Shown: positions 24,655 through 33,086 of the stretch, piece after piece
Position numbering within the stretch: position 1 is the first letter of the stretch
Layout: each line of letters starts with the position of its first letter
DNA from: Flavobacteriales bacterium UBA1995
GTDB taxonomy: Bacteria; Bacteroidota; Bacteroidia; Flavobacteriales_D; Sanyastnellaceae
Assembly: GCA_002336475.1 (NCBI GenBank)
Contig: DDCX01000104.1
Coordinates: 12,429-49,363 of the forward strand
Direction of reading: 5' to 3'
DNA: 36,935 bases
Made by a program: the position numbers and the translations under genes
The notes under the pieces: generated by a model
What the model was told of the DNA's origin: nothing
Databases searched by the model: none
The model's input: only the letters and a program-made list of their open reading frames with translations

Positions 24655-25275
24655 ATGAATATGTTCAAGAACTTTGCACTTTGCTTCGGTGCGTTTCTCC
24701 TTGTAGGTGGCGTTTCTGCCCAATTCAAGGGCCTCGTCGTAGAGGAAATTGACAACAAAGGACTCGTCCCTGGCAAGACCTACCGGGTTTATGCCCAAAT
24801 GGAGGCAGAAGGGGATGTGGTGGATGCCATTTTTGGCGATGGAGAGGACTACCTCGAAGTCAAGAGTACCGCTCCATTTTTTCAGCATGAACGGGGCGGA
24901 AATTCTGCCAATGAACTTCAGCGTGCAGACGTCCAGTCCATTGATGGGTTGGCCTACGACAGCTGGGTCACCATTGGTTATGAGGACAATTACATGAACG
25001 CCCTGACGGCTTTTCTGATGGATTTCAGTGAGTTCGAAACCGGAGAGAAGCTGTACACCAACAATGGCGCCTGGTTTGTGACGCCAGACATGCGTCAAGC
25101 AGCAGCTGGCCCTGACGGCAGATTGCTGATCATGCAGTTGACCACCGAAGGAGACATCACCGGCCGCATAAACCTGCATGGCCGCACACGTCCGTTGCCA
25201 AGGCCCAATGAGCCAGACAGCTTGTCGCCAAGGCTGATCGACGAGCGCAACATTCCGATTGAGATTCGGAATTGA
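24655..25275 (+). CDS. Small secreted protein resembling the adhesin N-terminal domain
   Basis: The 206-residue product has a signal peptide (1-22, ending GVSAQ) and one domain. Several stretches follow those of the adhesin two genes upstream in the same order: LVPGKTYRVYAQM beside AGSRKYRLYAVL; LAYDSWVTIG beside LEYDTWWTT; GRLLIMQLTTEGDITGRINL beside NRALIGQITTCETFSFQVCV. I infer that the two are homologous domains. It begins two bases after the porP/sprF stop, so it belongs to the same operon, and a strong terminator follows. It has no sorting domain, so it may stay in the periplasm or be anchored by a partner. The function is unknown; a subunit or folding partner of the adhesin is possible. 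Confidence 0.85.
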   Translation: MNMFKNFALCFGAFLLVGGVSAQFKGLVVEEIDNKGLVPGKTYRVYAQMEAEGDVVDAIFGDGEDYLEVKSTAPFFQHERGGNSANELQRADVQSIDGLAYDSWVTIGYEDNYMNALTAFLMDFSEFETGEKLYTNNGAWFVTPDMRQAAAGPDGRLLIMQLTTEGDITGRINLHGRTRPLPRPNEPDSLSPRLIDERNIPIEIRN

Positions 25276-25306
25276 AACTGAGCCTCTGAATGGGGCGCAG
25301 TGATCC

Positions 25307-25340
25307 AAAGAAAAAGGCACCCTTGGGTGCCTTTTTCTTT
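25307..25340. terminator. Strong bidirectional hairpin terminator
   Basis: Two perfect 16-base arms (AAAGAAAAAGGCACCC and its complement) enclose a TT loop. The arms begin with an A-rich tract and end with a T-rich tract, so it works on both strands. It separates the plus-strand adhesin operon from the convergent msrB gene. Confidence 0.9.
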
Positions 25341-25355
25341 GCAGTTAAACCTCGG

Positions 25356-25892
25356 TCAGTCATAACGGACTCCCTGCGCCGATGTCGAGTCTGCTTCGAA
25401 CTTGAGTGCGGCAGAATTGATGCAGTAGCGCAGCCCGGTTGGACGCGGACCATCTTCGAAGACATGGCCCAGGTGACCGCCGCAACCAGAGCAGGTGACT
25501 TCGACCCTGCGCATGCCCCAACTGTCGTCTTCCTTCTCCAGCACTGCTGATCCTTCAGAGGGCTTGAAGAAGCTCGGCCATCCTGTGCCGGACTCAAATT
25601 TGTGGTTTGAATCGAACAGGTTTTGTCCGCAACCGGCGCACTGGTAGTGCCCCTTGTCGTGGTGATCCCAATAATCACCGCTAAAAGCGCGCTCCGTTCC
25701 TTTTTCTCGCAGCACGAAACAGGCCATGTGCGGCAATGCTTCGCGCCACTCATCCTCTGATTTCTGGACTTGTGTGGTGGTATCGGCCTCAGAAATAGAA
25801 GAGGCCGGTGTGGCGTGATCTTGAGCAGAGCAAGATGGCAGCATGCTGGTGGCGACCAGGGCCATCACGAAGGACAGATAAGCGTTTTTCAT
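25356..25892 (-). CDS. msrB: Peptide-methionine (R)-S-oxide reductase, lipoprotein form
   Basis: The 178-residue product has a lipoprotein signal peptide with lipobox LPSC (Cys21). The MsrB domain (about 46-170) follows, with zinc cysteines in CAGC (85, 88) and CSGC (134, 137), the family motif SGTGWPSF and the catalytic Cys157 in RYCINSAALKF. It reduces methionine-R-sulfoxide in proteins. The lipid anchor places it in the periplasm, where it would repair oxidised exported proteins. Its ATG overlaps the uvrA stop (ATGA), so the two genes form an operon. The recycling Cys found in some MsrB proteins is not obvious, so the electron donor is uncertain. Confidence 0.93.
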   Translation of the reverse strand: MKNAYLSFVMALVATSMLPSCSAQDHATPASSISEADTTTQVQKSEDEWREALPHMACFVLREKGTERAFSGDYWDHHDKGHYQCAGCGQNLFDSNHKFESGTGWPSFFKPSEGSAVLEKEDDSWGMRRVEVTCSGCGGHLGHVFEDGPRPTGLRYCINSAALKFEADSTSAQGVRYD

Positions 25893-28798
25893 GAGGTTGA
25901 ATTTTGAGGGTTGAGCCTTTCCTTGAGGAAGGTTGCCGTGTTGGACTGCACATTTTGTGCCACGCTTTCAGGTGTGCCTGAAGCCACCAATAAACCCCCG
26001 TGTTTTCCTCCTCCCGGCCCGAGGTCAATCATGTGGTCTGCCGCGGCCATCACGTCGAGGTTGTGTTCTACACAAATGACCGTGTGTCCCTGCCGAATGA
26101 GGGCATCAAAGGCTGAGAGCAACTGCGCAACATCGTGGAAATGCAGGCCGGTGGTGGGTTCGTCGAAGATGAATACGGTGTGGCCAGCCCTTTCTCCTTT
26201 GGCCAGGAAGGCGCCCAGCTTGATGCGTTGAGCCTCACCGCCGCTCAGTGTGGTGGCGCTCTGTCCGATGCGCACATAACCAAGGCCTACGTCAAGGAGC
26301 GGTGCGAGCTTACGCACGATGGATTTTTCGGCAGCACTGGGCTTGGGCCGTGATGCAAAAAAGGCCGAGGCATCGGCCACGGTCATCTCCAAAATATCAT
26401 GGATGTTGCGTCCTTCGACCTCAACTTCGAGCACCGCATCGGTGAACCGTTTGCCTTTGCAGGCGTCGCACGTCAAGGTCACGTCTGCCATGAACTGCAT
26501 GCCAATCGAGACACGTCCTTCCCCTTCACAGGTCTCGCATCGGCCGCCACTGGTGTTGAAGCTGAATACGGACGGCTTGTAGCCGCGGTTGCGCGAGAGG
26601 GGCTGGGCAGCAAAACAGGCGCGTACATCATCCCAGGCCTTGACATAGGTGGCGGGGTTGGAGCGGCTGCTTTTTCCGATGGGGTTTTGGTCTACGAATT
26701 CTACATTCTCCACGCGGTGTACATCACCGTTCAGGCCATCGCTTACGCCAGGCCTGTCTCCGCCGAGGTCCAAGTGCCGTTTCAACAGCGGGTGTAAGAT
26801 GCGTTTGACCAAGGTGCTCTTGCCAGAGCCAGATACACCCGTGACCACATTCAATGCTCCGAGCAAAAATGTAGCGTCGACCGCTTTCAGGTTGTGCTCC
26901 TTGGCCTGGAGCACTTGGACCTGGCCCAGTCCTGGCCGCCTGTTCACAGGGATTTCAATGCTCCGATCGCCTCGCAAGTATTCCGCGGTCAATGAATCCT
27001 GAGCCAGCATGAGTTCCTTTTGGGTTCCTGAAAACACCACTTCGCCGCCTTCTGATCCTGCCAAAGGTCCCATGTCAATCACATGGTCTGCAGCCCGAAT
27101 GACCGCGTCCTCGTGTTCGACCACCACCACTGTATTGCCCAGGTCACGCAAACCATTGAGCACCTTGATGAGCCGTTTGGTATCGAAGGGGTGCAGGCCA
27201 ATGCTGGGCTCATCCAAAACGTATGTGCTGCCCACCAGACTGCTGCCCAAGCTTGTACCCAGCTGAATGCGCTGGCTTTCGCCTCCACTCAGGGTGGCCG
27301 AAGCCCGGTTGAGTGAGAGGTAGCCCAGCCCGACATCGAGCAAGAATTGAAGGCGGTGCTCGAGTTCAATCAGCAGCCTGTGGGCAATGGTGCGTTCATT
27401 GTCAGTGAGGTGGAGTCCGCGCAGGACCACCAACACTTCATCGATGGGGCGCGACAACAGCTCGGGCAGGGTATGGCCGTCCACCCGGACGTAAGCGGCT
27501 TCAGGTTTTAGTCGGCTTCCTCCACAGGTGTCACATGCGGTTCTGCCTCGATAACGGCTGAGCATGACCCGGTTTTGGATCTTATAGCTCTTGGCTTCCA
27601 GTCGAGAGAAGAAGTCGTCGATGCCTTTCCACCATTTGTTTCCTTGCCACAGGGTGCGGCGCTGCGCAGCAGTGAGCTCCACATAGGGCTTGTGCACCGG
27701 GAATTCCACGGCATGGGCGTACTCCAACACCTTTTGCTTGTAACGGCTCGCCTTTTCCCCTCTCCAGGGAGCCACAGCATCTTCGTAGACCGATTTGGAA
27801 GGGTCGGGGATGACCAGGTCTTCGCTGATGCCAATGACATGACCGAACCCTTCGCAGCGGGGGCAAGCGCCTTGGGGGCTGTTAAAACTAAAGAGGTCAG
27901 GAGAGGGCCATTCAAAGGCCATCCCATCAAGCTCGAAGCGGTCGCTGAATGCGTCTGTTGTGGTGGCCCCGTCTGCACCCATCCAATGGAGCAGGCACCG
28001 TCCTTGTCCTTCGTAAAAAGCCGTATCGACAGAATCTGCAAGACGCTGGTTGAATTCATCCCCGTCCGCATCGGGACCGGGAACGGCAAGGCGGTCAATG
28101 ACCAATTCCAATGCATCTGGGGCAACCGTGTCTTCTGTGGCCTCTGCAGCCATGTCTGCAAGTGAGATGGGGCGGCCATCCGCCCTGAGGCGAGCAAAGC
28201 CCTGCTGCTGCCAGATGTCAAGCTGGTCCTTGATTGAGCGTCCTTCGGGCAGACTGACGGGTGCGCAGACCATAAAACGGAGGCCAGCTTCTGCTTGGCT
28301 TACTGCGTCCACCACATCTGTGACTGTGTCGCGCTTTACTTCTTCGCCAGAAATGGGGCTGAACGTCTTGCCGATGCGCGCCCACATCAGTTTCAAGTGG
28401 TCGTGTATTTCTGTTACGGTGCCCACTGTGGAACGGCTGCTGCGCGAGGTCACCCTCTGCTCCACAGCAATGGCAGGTGTGAGGTTGTCGATCCTGTCGA
28501 CATCGGGTTTTTCCATCCGACCCGCAAATTGGCGGACGTATGCACTCAAGCTTTCCACATATCGGCGCTGACCCTCGGCGTAAAGGGTGTCAAAGGCCAG
28601 GGAGCTCTTTCCCGATCCACTCAACCCGGTAATCACGGTGAGGGCTCCGAGTGGAATGTCAACGTCGACACCTTTCAGGTTGTGCATGCGTGCACCGCGT
28701 ATGCGAATCTCCCTTGGGAAACCGGCGCTGTCATCCTCTTTGAGGGCCTCCGTTTGGGAACGGGGTAGGGGGGTAGAAGACGCGGCTTGTGTGGGCAT
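25889..28798 (-). CDS. uvrA: Excinuclease ABC subunit A
   Basis: The 969-residue product has two ABC ATPase halves. The first has Walker A GLSGSGKS (58-65) and signature LSGGESQRIQLG; the second has GVSGSGKS and LSGGEAQRIKLG, with Walker B FIFDEPTTGLH. It is the damage-sensing ATPase of nucleotide excision repair and forms a UvrA2-UvrB2 complex on DNA. The C-terminal zinc module (CETCEGEG ... CDACKGKRF) is intact. In the first zinc module the leading Cys pair is absent: F-E-L-D-G stands where C-x-x-C is expected, and only CPRCEGFG remains. I believe this variant also occurs in other Bacteroidota UvrA proteins. The protein begins with about 28 extra polar residues; a later start is possible but lacks an ATG before IRIRGARMHN. 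Confidence 0.97.
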   Translation of the reverse strand: MPTQAASSTPLPRSQTEALKEDDSAGFPREIRIRGARMHNLKGVDVDIPLGALTVITGLSGSGKSSLAFDTLYAEGQRRYVESLSAYVRQFAGRMEKPDVDRIDNLTPAIAVEQRVTSRSSRSTVGTVTEIHDHLKLMWARIGKTFSPISGEEVKRDTVTDVVDAVSQAEAGLRFMVCAPVSLPEGRSIKDQLDIWQQQGFARLRADGRPISLADMAAEATEDTVAPDALELVIDRLAVPGPDADGDEFNQRLADSVDTAFYEGQGRCLLHWMGADGATTTDAFSDRFELDGMAFEWPSPDLFSFNSPQGACPRCEGFGHVIGISEDLVIPDPSKSVYEDAVAPWRGEKASRYKQKVLEYAHAVEFPVHKPYVELTAAQRRTLWQGNKWWKGIDDFFSRLEAKSYKIQNRVMLSRYRGRTACDTCGGSRLKPEAAYVRVDGHTLPELLSRPIDEVLVVLRGLHLTDNERTIAHRLLIELEHRLQFLLDVGLGYLSLNRASATLSGGESQRIQLGTSLGSSLVGSTYVLDEPSIGLHPFDTKRLIKVLNGLRDLGNTVVVVEHEDAVIRAADHVIDMGPLAGSEGGEVVFSGTQKELMLAQDSLTAEYLRGDRSIEIPVNRRPGLGQVQVLQAKEHNLKAVDATFLLGALNVVTGVSGSGKSTLVKRILHPLLKRHLDLGGDRPGVSDGLNGDVHRVENVEFVDQNPIGKSSRSNPATYVKAWDDVRACFAAQPLSRNRGYKPSVFSFNTSGGRCETCEGEGRVSIGMQFMADVTLTCDACKGKRFTDAVLEVEVEGRNIHDILEMTVADASAFFASRPKPSAAEKSIVRKLAPLLDVGLGYVRIGQSATTLSGGEAQRIKLGAFLAKGERAGHTVFIFDEPTTGLHFHDVAQLLSAFDALIRQGHTVICVEHNLDVMAAADHMIDLGPGGGKHGGLLVASGTPESVAQNVQSNTATFLKERLNPQNSTS

Positions 28799-29005
28799 GG
28801 GGCGAATTTCGGTTACTTCTTCCGATAGGGCGTTAACACGCTTTGTGTGCCATGGGTTCGCTGTCGGGATAAAATGTCCGTATCTTAGAGATGTACAGCA
28901 GCCACGTCTGCGTCAAGAAGAAAGCCATACGATAAGACACTACCCTCACCGCACGTACTTCCCGACCGGTTACCGTTCTACGGTATGTGCACAATATGTA
29001 GTGTC

Positions 29006-29593
29006 ATGGCCCAACAGCCCAATCCAGACCGCGCTCTCATTGCGCAATTCCAACAAGGCGATCAACGCGCCTTCGAAACCTTGTTTGCCCGTCACAGGGA
29101 CCAGGTTTACACCAAGTTATACCTGCTTGTCCGCGACCACGATGTGGCTGCAGACCTTTTTCAGGATGTCTTCATTAAAGTGGTAGACGTCTTGAGAAGC
29201 GGCAAGTACAACGAGGAGGGGAAGTTTCTGCCTTGGGTACTGCGCATTGCGCACAATGCAGGCATCGACCATTTCCGTCGTCAAAAGAAGATGCCGCTCA
29301 GCCGTGGAACGGAAGAATACGATCTGCTGGGTGGACTGCAAGACGGAAATCCAACGCGCGAAGACGAACTCATTTCCGGACGCATAGTGGAAGATGTGCG
29401 CAACCTGGTAGACCAGCTTCCTGAGGAGCAGAGAGAAGTGGTGCAGATGCGCATGTACCGCGAGATGAGCTTCAAGGACATTGCAGATTCTACAGGTGTG
29501 AGCATCAATACAGCTTTGGGGCGCATGCGCTACGCCTTGATCAATTTGCGCAAGATGATGGCGGAGCAAGACGTCTCCCTGACACTGGACTGA
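29006..29593 (+). CDS. ECF-type RNA polymerase sigma factor
   Basis: The 195-residue product has sigma region 2 (RAFETLFARHRDQVYTKLYL, AADLFQDVFIKV) and region 4 (LPEEQREVVQMRMYREMSF, a helix-turn-helix in IADSTGVSINTALGRMRYAL). A Gly/Asp-rich linker lies between. It would direct core RNA polymerase to a small regulon. An in-frame ATG at 28985 would add seven residues; I prefer 29006 because MAQQPNPDRALIAQF leads straight into region 2. No anti-sigma factor gene follows. The next feature is a terminator, so the gene looks monocistronic. About 200 bases upstream (28799-29005) are noncoding and no convincing promoter could be fixed there. Confidence 0.92.
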   Translation: MAQQPNPDRALIAQFQQGDQRAFETLFARHRDQVYTKLYLLVRDHDVAADLFQDVFIKVVDVLRSGKYNEEGKFLPWVLRIAHNAGIDHFRRQKKMPLSRGTEEYDLLGGLQDGNPTREDELISGRIVEDVRNLVDQLPEEQREVVQMRMYREMSFKDIADSTGVSINTALGRMRYALINLRKMMAEQDVSLTLD

Positions 29594-29614
29594 GCATCAT
29601 CAAGACACAGAAAA

Positions 29615-29646
29615 AAGAAGGCCGGGCAATATCACCCGGCCTTCTT
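29615..29646 (+). terminator. Rho-independent terminator after the sigma factor gene
   Basis: Arms AAGAAGGCCGGG and CCCGGCCTTCTT pair perfectly around an eight-base loop (CAATATCA). An A-rich tract precedes the hairpin and CGTTTC follows. It lies 22 bases after the sigma factor stop. Confidence 0.85.
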
Positions 29647-29692
29647 CGTTTCATGCATGTCCAGGACATTCTGGACCACCATTGAACTGCGC

Positions 29693-29854
29693 ATGAAGCA
29701 TACTACCCCGAATTCCCCTTCGAATGCCCTTTTTGTTGCACCTGAAGCCGATCAGTGGTCGGCTCCTGAGCACGCCATTGCCCGCATTCTGGCCCATGTG
29801 CGCCACACTGCAAAGGGCAGCACCTCCCTTGGAGGCGCCATTCACTTGAACTGA
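29693..29854 (+). CDS. Possible small protein, 53 residues
   Basis: The frame begins MKHTTPNSPSNALFV and continues with PEADQWSAPEHAIARILAHVRH, which looks like an amphipathic helix. It ends exactly where the convergent exonuclease gene ends. An upstream ATG at 29657 would lie close to the terminator. No known family is recognised and no promoter is clear. An overlapping minus-strand frame of similar length exists but looks less protein-like. This is a low-confidence gene. Confidence 0.35.
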   Translation: MKHTTPNSPSNALFVAPEADQWSAPEHAIARILAHVRHTAKGSTSLGGAIHLN

Positions 29855-31183
29855 TTACGCGACTTCTTCTTCGAGAAAGTAGCGTTCCAATGCGGCGTCG
29901 ATCCTCCCAGATCCGGCGTCGTATTGCCATTCTTCATGGCCGCCCTGCGGGTTAAATCGAAACGCCCGAAACCGGCCCAATTCAATTAGAATTTCAGGGG
30001 TCTTTCCAGAAGGTGTGGCTGGCAAAAGAATAGAAGAGCTGTCCGTTTGCTTGGAACGGGCCGAAGACAGGGCTGATTTCCAAGCGGCATGTCGTGCATT
30101 GTGTAAGGCCCGCGAGGCCGCATTGTCCACCCATGACCCCGACCAAGCCATCCCGGGAAGACCCGACCATGCCGGGTTTAAATCGAATGATTCTACGACT
30201 TCTCTAAGCCACGCTTCACCTTCACTTTTGGAGCGAAAGTGTTGCACTGCTGTTGGTTTTCGGCCTTTGACCAAGGACAACCTTGCAGTTCCTGCACGGC
30301 AGATAAACTGTTCGATGGACCAACCCTTTCCGACGACTTTCTGGGCGGCATTCAGTGGGGGATGGTGGCGGCGGATGAGCACGTCCTCCAGGATTAAAGC
30401 CATCAACTCAGACCCGGTCTCCTCCCAAGTGATTTTGTGAACTTTCCTGCGCAATTCTTGTGCTCGGGCAGGATTAGACGCGTTGTTGAAGTGCTGTCGT
30501 ACGCGAGAAGAGAGGTTTTTGCTCATCCCGATGTAAGCGATGTGTCCCGATTCATCTAGGAACCGATACACCCCTGGGGATGCCGGAAGGTCTGCCAATG
30601 CGTCCGGAGGGAGATGGGGAGGCCACCAAGACTTGCCGTCCCCCCGTCCAATTTCCTCTAGGATATCCTCGGCGTGGTCCGAGAAGAGTTTGGAAAACAA
30701 TACGGCCGTCGCTGCGGCATCGCCCCATGCCCTGTGGTGCGCTTCATTTTCGATGCCAAAAAAGGCACAGAGGGCACCAAGGCTGTAACGCTGTGGTCCT
30801 TTGATCCACTTCCGCGACATCCGAACCGTGCACAAGCGGCGTGGATTGTAATGCAAACCATTGGCCTTGAAGGCGGCTTGTAGATAGCGCAAGTCAAACC
30901 CCACATTGTGCGCCACAAAAACCGCATCGGCCAAGAATTCGAACAGGTCCTGAGCGCGTTCTGTAAATGTCGGGGCATCGGCCACCATGCTGTCATCTAT
31001 GCCCGTGAGCCGCGTAATTCCTGCAGGAATGGAGGCTTCTGGATGAATCAAATGCACCCATCTGTCGATTTCCCGGTTTCCATCGTGCAGGATGGCGGCC
31101 ACCTCAGTGATGTTGGCCCCATTCGGAGGGCCTCCGGTGGTCTCGATGTCGACGATGACAAACTGCAATGTGGATGGCGTCAT
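29855..31183 (-). CDS. DEDDh exonuclease fused to a GIY-YIG nuclease domain
   Basis: The 442-residue product starts with a DnaQ-like 3'-5' exonuclease domain: FVIVDIETTGG (Asp12, Glu14), a middle motif VAHNVGFDLRYL and a final HRAWGDAAAT (the H-x4-D of DEDDh). From about residue 205 comes a UvrC-type GIY-YIG domain: SPGVYRFLDESGHIAYIGMSKNLSS can be read as V-Y-R ... Y-I-G followed by an Arg-rich helix. A C-terminal region of unknown fold follows. Similar fusions are known in bacteria and are linked to DNA repair. In-frame ATGs at 31213 and 31201 also exist; I chose 31183 because it lies right before the conserved first strand. The gene is divergent from the barrel protein gene at 31238. Confidence 0.87.
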   Translation of the reverse strand: MTPSTLQFVIVDIETTGGPPNGANITEVAAILHDGNREIDRWVHLIHPEASIPAGITRLTGIDDSMVADAPTFTERAQDLFEFLADAVFVAHNVGFDLRYLQAAFKANGLHYNPRRLCTVRMSRKWIKGPQRYSLGALCAFFGIENEAHHRAWGDAAATAVLFSKLFSDHAEDILEEIGRGDGKSWWPPHLPPDALADLPASPGVYRFLDESGHIAYIGMSKNLSSRVRQHFNNASNPARAQELRRKVHKITWEETGSELMALILEDVLIRRHHPPLNAAQKVVGKGWSIEQFICRAGTARLSLVKGRKPTAVQHFRSKSEGEAWLREVVESFDLNPAWSGLPGMAWSGSWVDNAASRALHNARHAAWKSALSSARSKQTDSSSILLPATPSGKTPEILIELGRFRAFRFNPQGGHEEWQYDAGSGRIDAALERYFLEEEVA

Positions 31184-31226
31184 GGGATCTAAGTACAACA
31201 TGGGGTCCACCATGAACGTACGGTGC

Positions 31227-31233
31227 TAAATTT
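31227..31233 (+). promoter_or_regulatory. TAAATTT promoter-like element just before the start at 31238
   Basis: TAAATTT is followed by CGGC and the ATG, nearly the same arrangement as at 1100, 4113 and 6694. It overlaps the alternative GTG start at 31223, which favours the ATG at 31238. Confidence 0.33.
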
Positions 31234-31237
31234 CGGC

Positions 31238-32197
31238 ATGTTGTCTCATAAACATCCATTGAGGTCCTTGTGCGGATGTGCACTGTTGTGTTTGCCATTT
31301 TTTGCAGAAGGGCAAGTCTCCAATTATGAGCCCTACGATGACAGCGATTTGCTGGAAGAATTCGAAAGGCCAAAGAAGCTGCACTTTGGAATGAACATCA
31401 ATGTGGGCAAGGCAGGGGGCAAATCGAGTGTGTTCTATAACGGAGCTGGACTGAGCGAACTGGACGATGTGTTCAGGGAAATCATCAGCATTCCCGAGAG
31501 GTTGGATTGGAACAGTGTGGCTGGCGGAAGTGGCAATACCGTGCGCAACCAGATCGCCCAGTCTTTGGGGGTAGCCAATGCCGGAGGCATGTCGGTGGCA
31601 ACCTACCCTATAGACCAGCGGTATGATGTGGGGTTTGGTTTCGGACTGAGGGTCATGCAGCGGTTTAACCTGGCCAATTCACTGGTGCTTGATGTGGACA
31701 TATGGCGCTTAAAATCCCGGGGTGCTTGGCAACTGGACACCGGCGAATTGCCCGACCAAGGGCAGGGGTCTACCGATTTGCGCGAATTCGGAATCTTCGC
31801 TGCTGAGGAGAGGACAGCAATATCGCTGGGGTACCGCAGTGCAAGCCCGATTGACAGGAGCATGAGTTGGATTTTTGAGGTCGGGGGCAACTTGACGGCC
31901 AGCCGCATCAAGGAGCACTACATCGAAGTTTCAGGGAATACCTACGACTTGATTGTGCCCATAGGTGGTCAGGTGACCGGACCCCAGCAACAGGAATTGA
32001 CCTGGGGGATTGGCTATGGGGGCTACCTGCGAGTAGGAGCGGAAGCATATATGGATGCGGGAGCTGGATTGGAGTTGAGCTATCGGTTAGGCTACGACGG
32101 GGTCGTCCTAGGGACCTCAGATTTCCGCGTGTTCAACCACGGATTGCAGCTCACATGGCTTTTCCCACCACCACAGGTCGCAGCCGCGAGTTTCTGA
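31238..32197 (+). CDS. Predicted outer-membrane beta-barrel protein
   Basis: The 319-residue product has a signal peptide (MLSHKHPLRSLCGC..., ending FFAEGQ). A short acidic stretch follows, and then many short alternating strands rich in Gly and aromatics (KLHFGMNINVG, YDVGFGFGLRVM, LVLDVDIWRL, ISLGYRSAS, WIFEVGGNL, WGIGYGGYLRVG, LELSYRLGYDG). The end is HGLQLTWLF, followed by a Pro/Ala tail. This is the pattern of an outer-membrane barrel of the PorT/OmpW-like general type, but I cannot assign a named family. The two signalling genes follow 44 bases later and may be cotranscribed. Confidence 0.72.
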   Translation: MLSHKHPLRSLCGCALLCLPFFAEGQVSNYEPYDDSDLLEEFERPKKLHFGMNINVGKAGGKSSVFYNGAGLSELDDVFREIISIPERLDWNSVAGGSGNTVRNQIAQSLGVANAGGMSVATYPIDQRYDVGFGFGLRVMQRFNLANSLVLDVDIWRLKSRGAWQLDTGELPDQGQGSTDLREFGIFAAEERTAISLGYRSASPIDRSMSWIFEVGGNLTASRIKEHYIEVSGNTYDLIVPIGGQVTGPQQQELTWGIGYGGYLRVGAEAYMDAGAGLELSYRLGYDGVVLGTSDFRVFNHGLQLTWLFPPPQVAAASF

Positions 32198-32241
32198 ATT
32201 CAAAAACACCGTTCTATGGGGTATCTTGCCCCAACATCGCC

Positions 32242-32559
32242 ATGGAAATCATCGATCGTTTGTCTGCCGGAGATCCGGAGAAGAAGAAGTACTACATCCG
32301 CCTGTTCCTCGATACGCTCGAGCCGGAATTGGGAAACCTGAGAGGTGCAGATGTGACCCAGCCACAAGAACCCATTCGTGCCATTTTGCACAAATTGAAG
32401 AGCCAGGTCCAGACCATTGGGGCACGTGAGACCCACGCCATCATGGCACAACAGGAGCAGGAAATCAAAAGTGGAGGTCAGATTGACCAAAGCCAATTGG
32501 ACGAGACCTGCCGACAGTTATCCGATTTGATTGAGAACCTGCAAGAATTACTGAAATGA
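32242..32559 (+). CDS. Stand-alone HPt phosphotransfer protein
   Basis: The 105-residue product is all-helical. It carries the HPt motif ILHKLKSQVQTIGA, with His50 as the phosphate carrier (pattern H-x-L-K-S/G). The ATG giving MEIIDRLSAGDPEKK was chosen because the longer frame overlaps the barrel gene and lacks a helical character. HPt proteins carry phosphate from a hybrid kinase receiver to a response regulator. The stop overlaps the start of the receiver gene (ATGA), and a hybrid kinase with two receivers is encoded convergently next door. The kinase, HPt and regulator therefore form a plausible local phosphorelay. Confidence 0.82.
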   Translation: MEIIDRLSAGDPEKKKYYIRLFLDTLEPELGNLRGADVTQPQEPIRAILHKLKSQVQTIGARETHAIMAQQEQEIKSGGQIDQSQLDETCRQLSDLIENLQELLK

Positions 32560-33044
32560 GCAAGCATTTGAAAGTTGCCTTGGTGGACGACGATATCCCC
32601 AACACAGAGGTATTGAGGGATTTCCTGATCCGGAACGGATACAGCCATGTGGACAAGTACCACGATGGCGAGAGTTTCTTGGAGAGCCTCGATCGCTTCG
32701 ACGAGCGGGCCGTTGTATTGGATTTCGATTTGAGCGGAGGCGGAGAATTGAACGGCCTAGAAGTGCTGGAAGCCATCAAAGAACGCAGCCCCAGCACGCA
32801 TGTCATCTTTTTTAGCGGGCAGGACAGCCTCGAAGTGGCTGTCGAGAGCCTCAAGAATGGCGCTGACGATTACATCGTGAAGTCCAACGCGGCCTTTGCA
32901 TTGGTAAAAACGTCACTGGACAAGGTGTATGACATCCAAGTGCTCAAGCTCAATGAGCGCCGCAGCCAACGCATCAGCTGGATCATGGCCATCGGTTGGA
33001 TGGCGACGATCGCTGGAGTGGCTTTGTACTTCGCAGGGCGTTAA
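32556..33044 (+). CDS. Response regulator receiver with a C-terminal membrane helix
   Basis: The 162-residue product is a CheY-like receiver: acidic pair D11-D12 (VALVDDDIP), phosphoacceptor Asp56 in VVLDFDLS, Ser87 in FFSGQD and Lys109 in DDYIVKS. After the receiver there is no DNA-binding domain. Instead a basic stretch (LNERRSQRISW) leads to one hydrophobic helix (IMAIGWMATIAGVALYFAG, about 142-160), and the protein ends two residues later. It is therefore probably a receiver anchored to the inner membrane by its tail. It is translationally coupled to the HPt gene. The output is unknown; it may bind a membrane partner in a phosphorylation-dependent way. Confidence 0.85.
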   Translation: MSKHLKVALVDDDIPNTEVLRDFLIRNGYSHVDKYHDGESFLESLDRFDERAVVLDFDLSGGGELNGLEVLEAIKERSPSTHVIFFSGQDSLEVAVESLKNGADDYIVKSNAAFALVKTSLDKVYDIQVLKLNERRSQRISWIMAIGWMATIAGVALYFAGR

Positions 33045-33086
33045 GCCCGCCTAGAGAACAGAGAGGTTCGCTGCTGGGAAAAACTC

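Noticed and set aside
33045..33086. Terminator in the spacer between the convergent regulator and kinase genes
   Set aside because: Only short imperfect complementary stretches (such as GAGAG/CTCTC) were seen, with no clear stem plus T-run.
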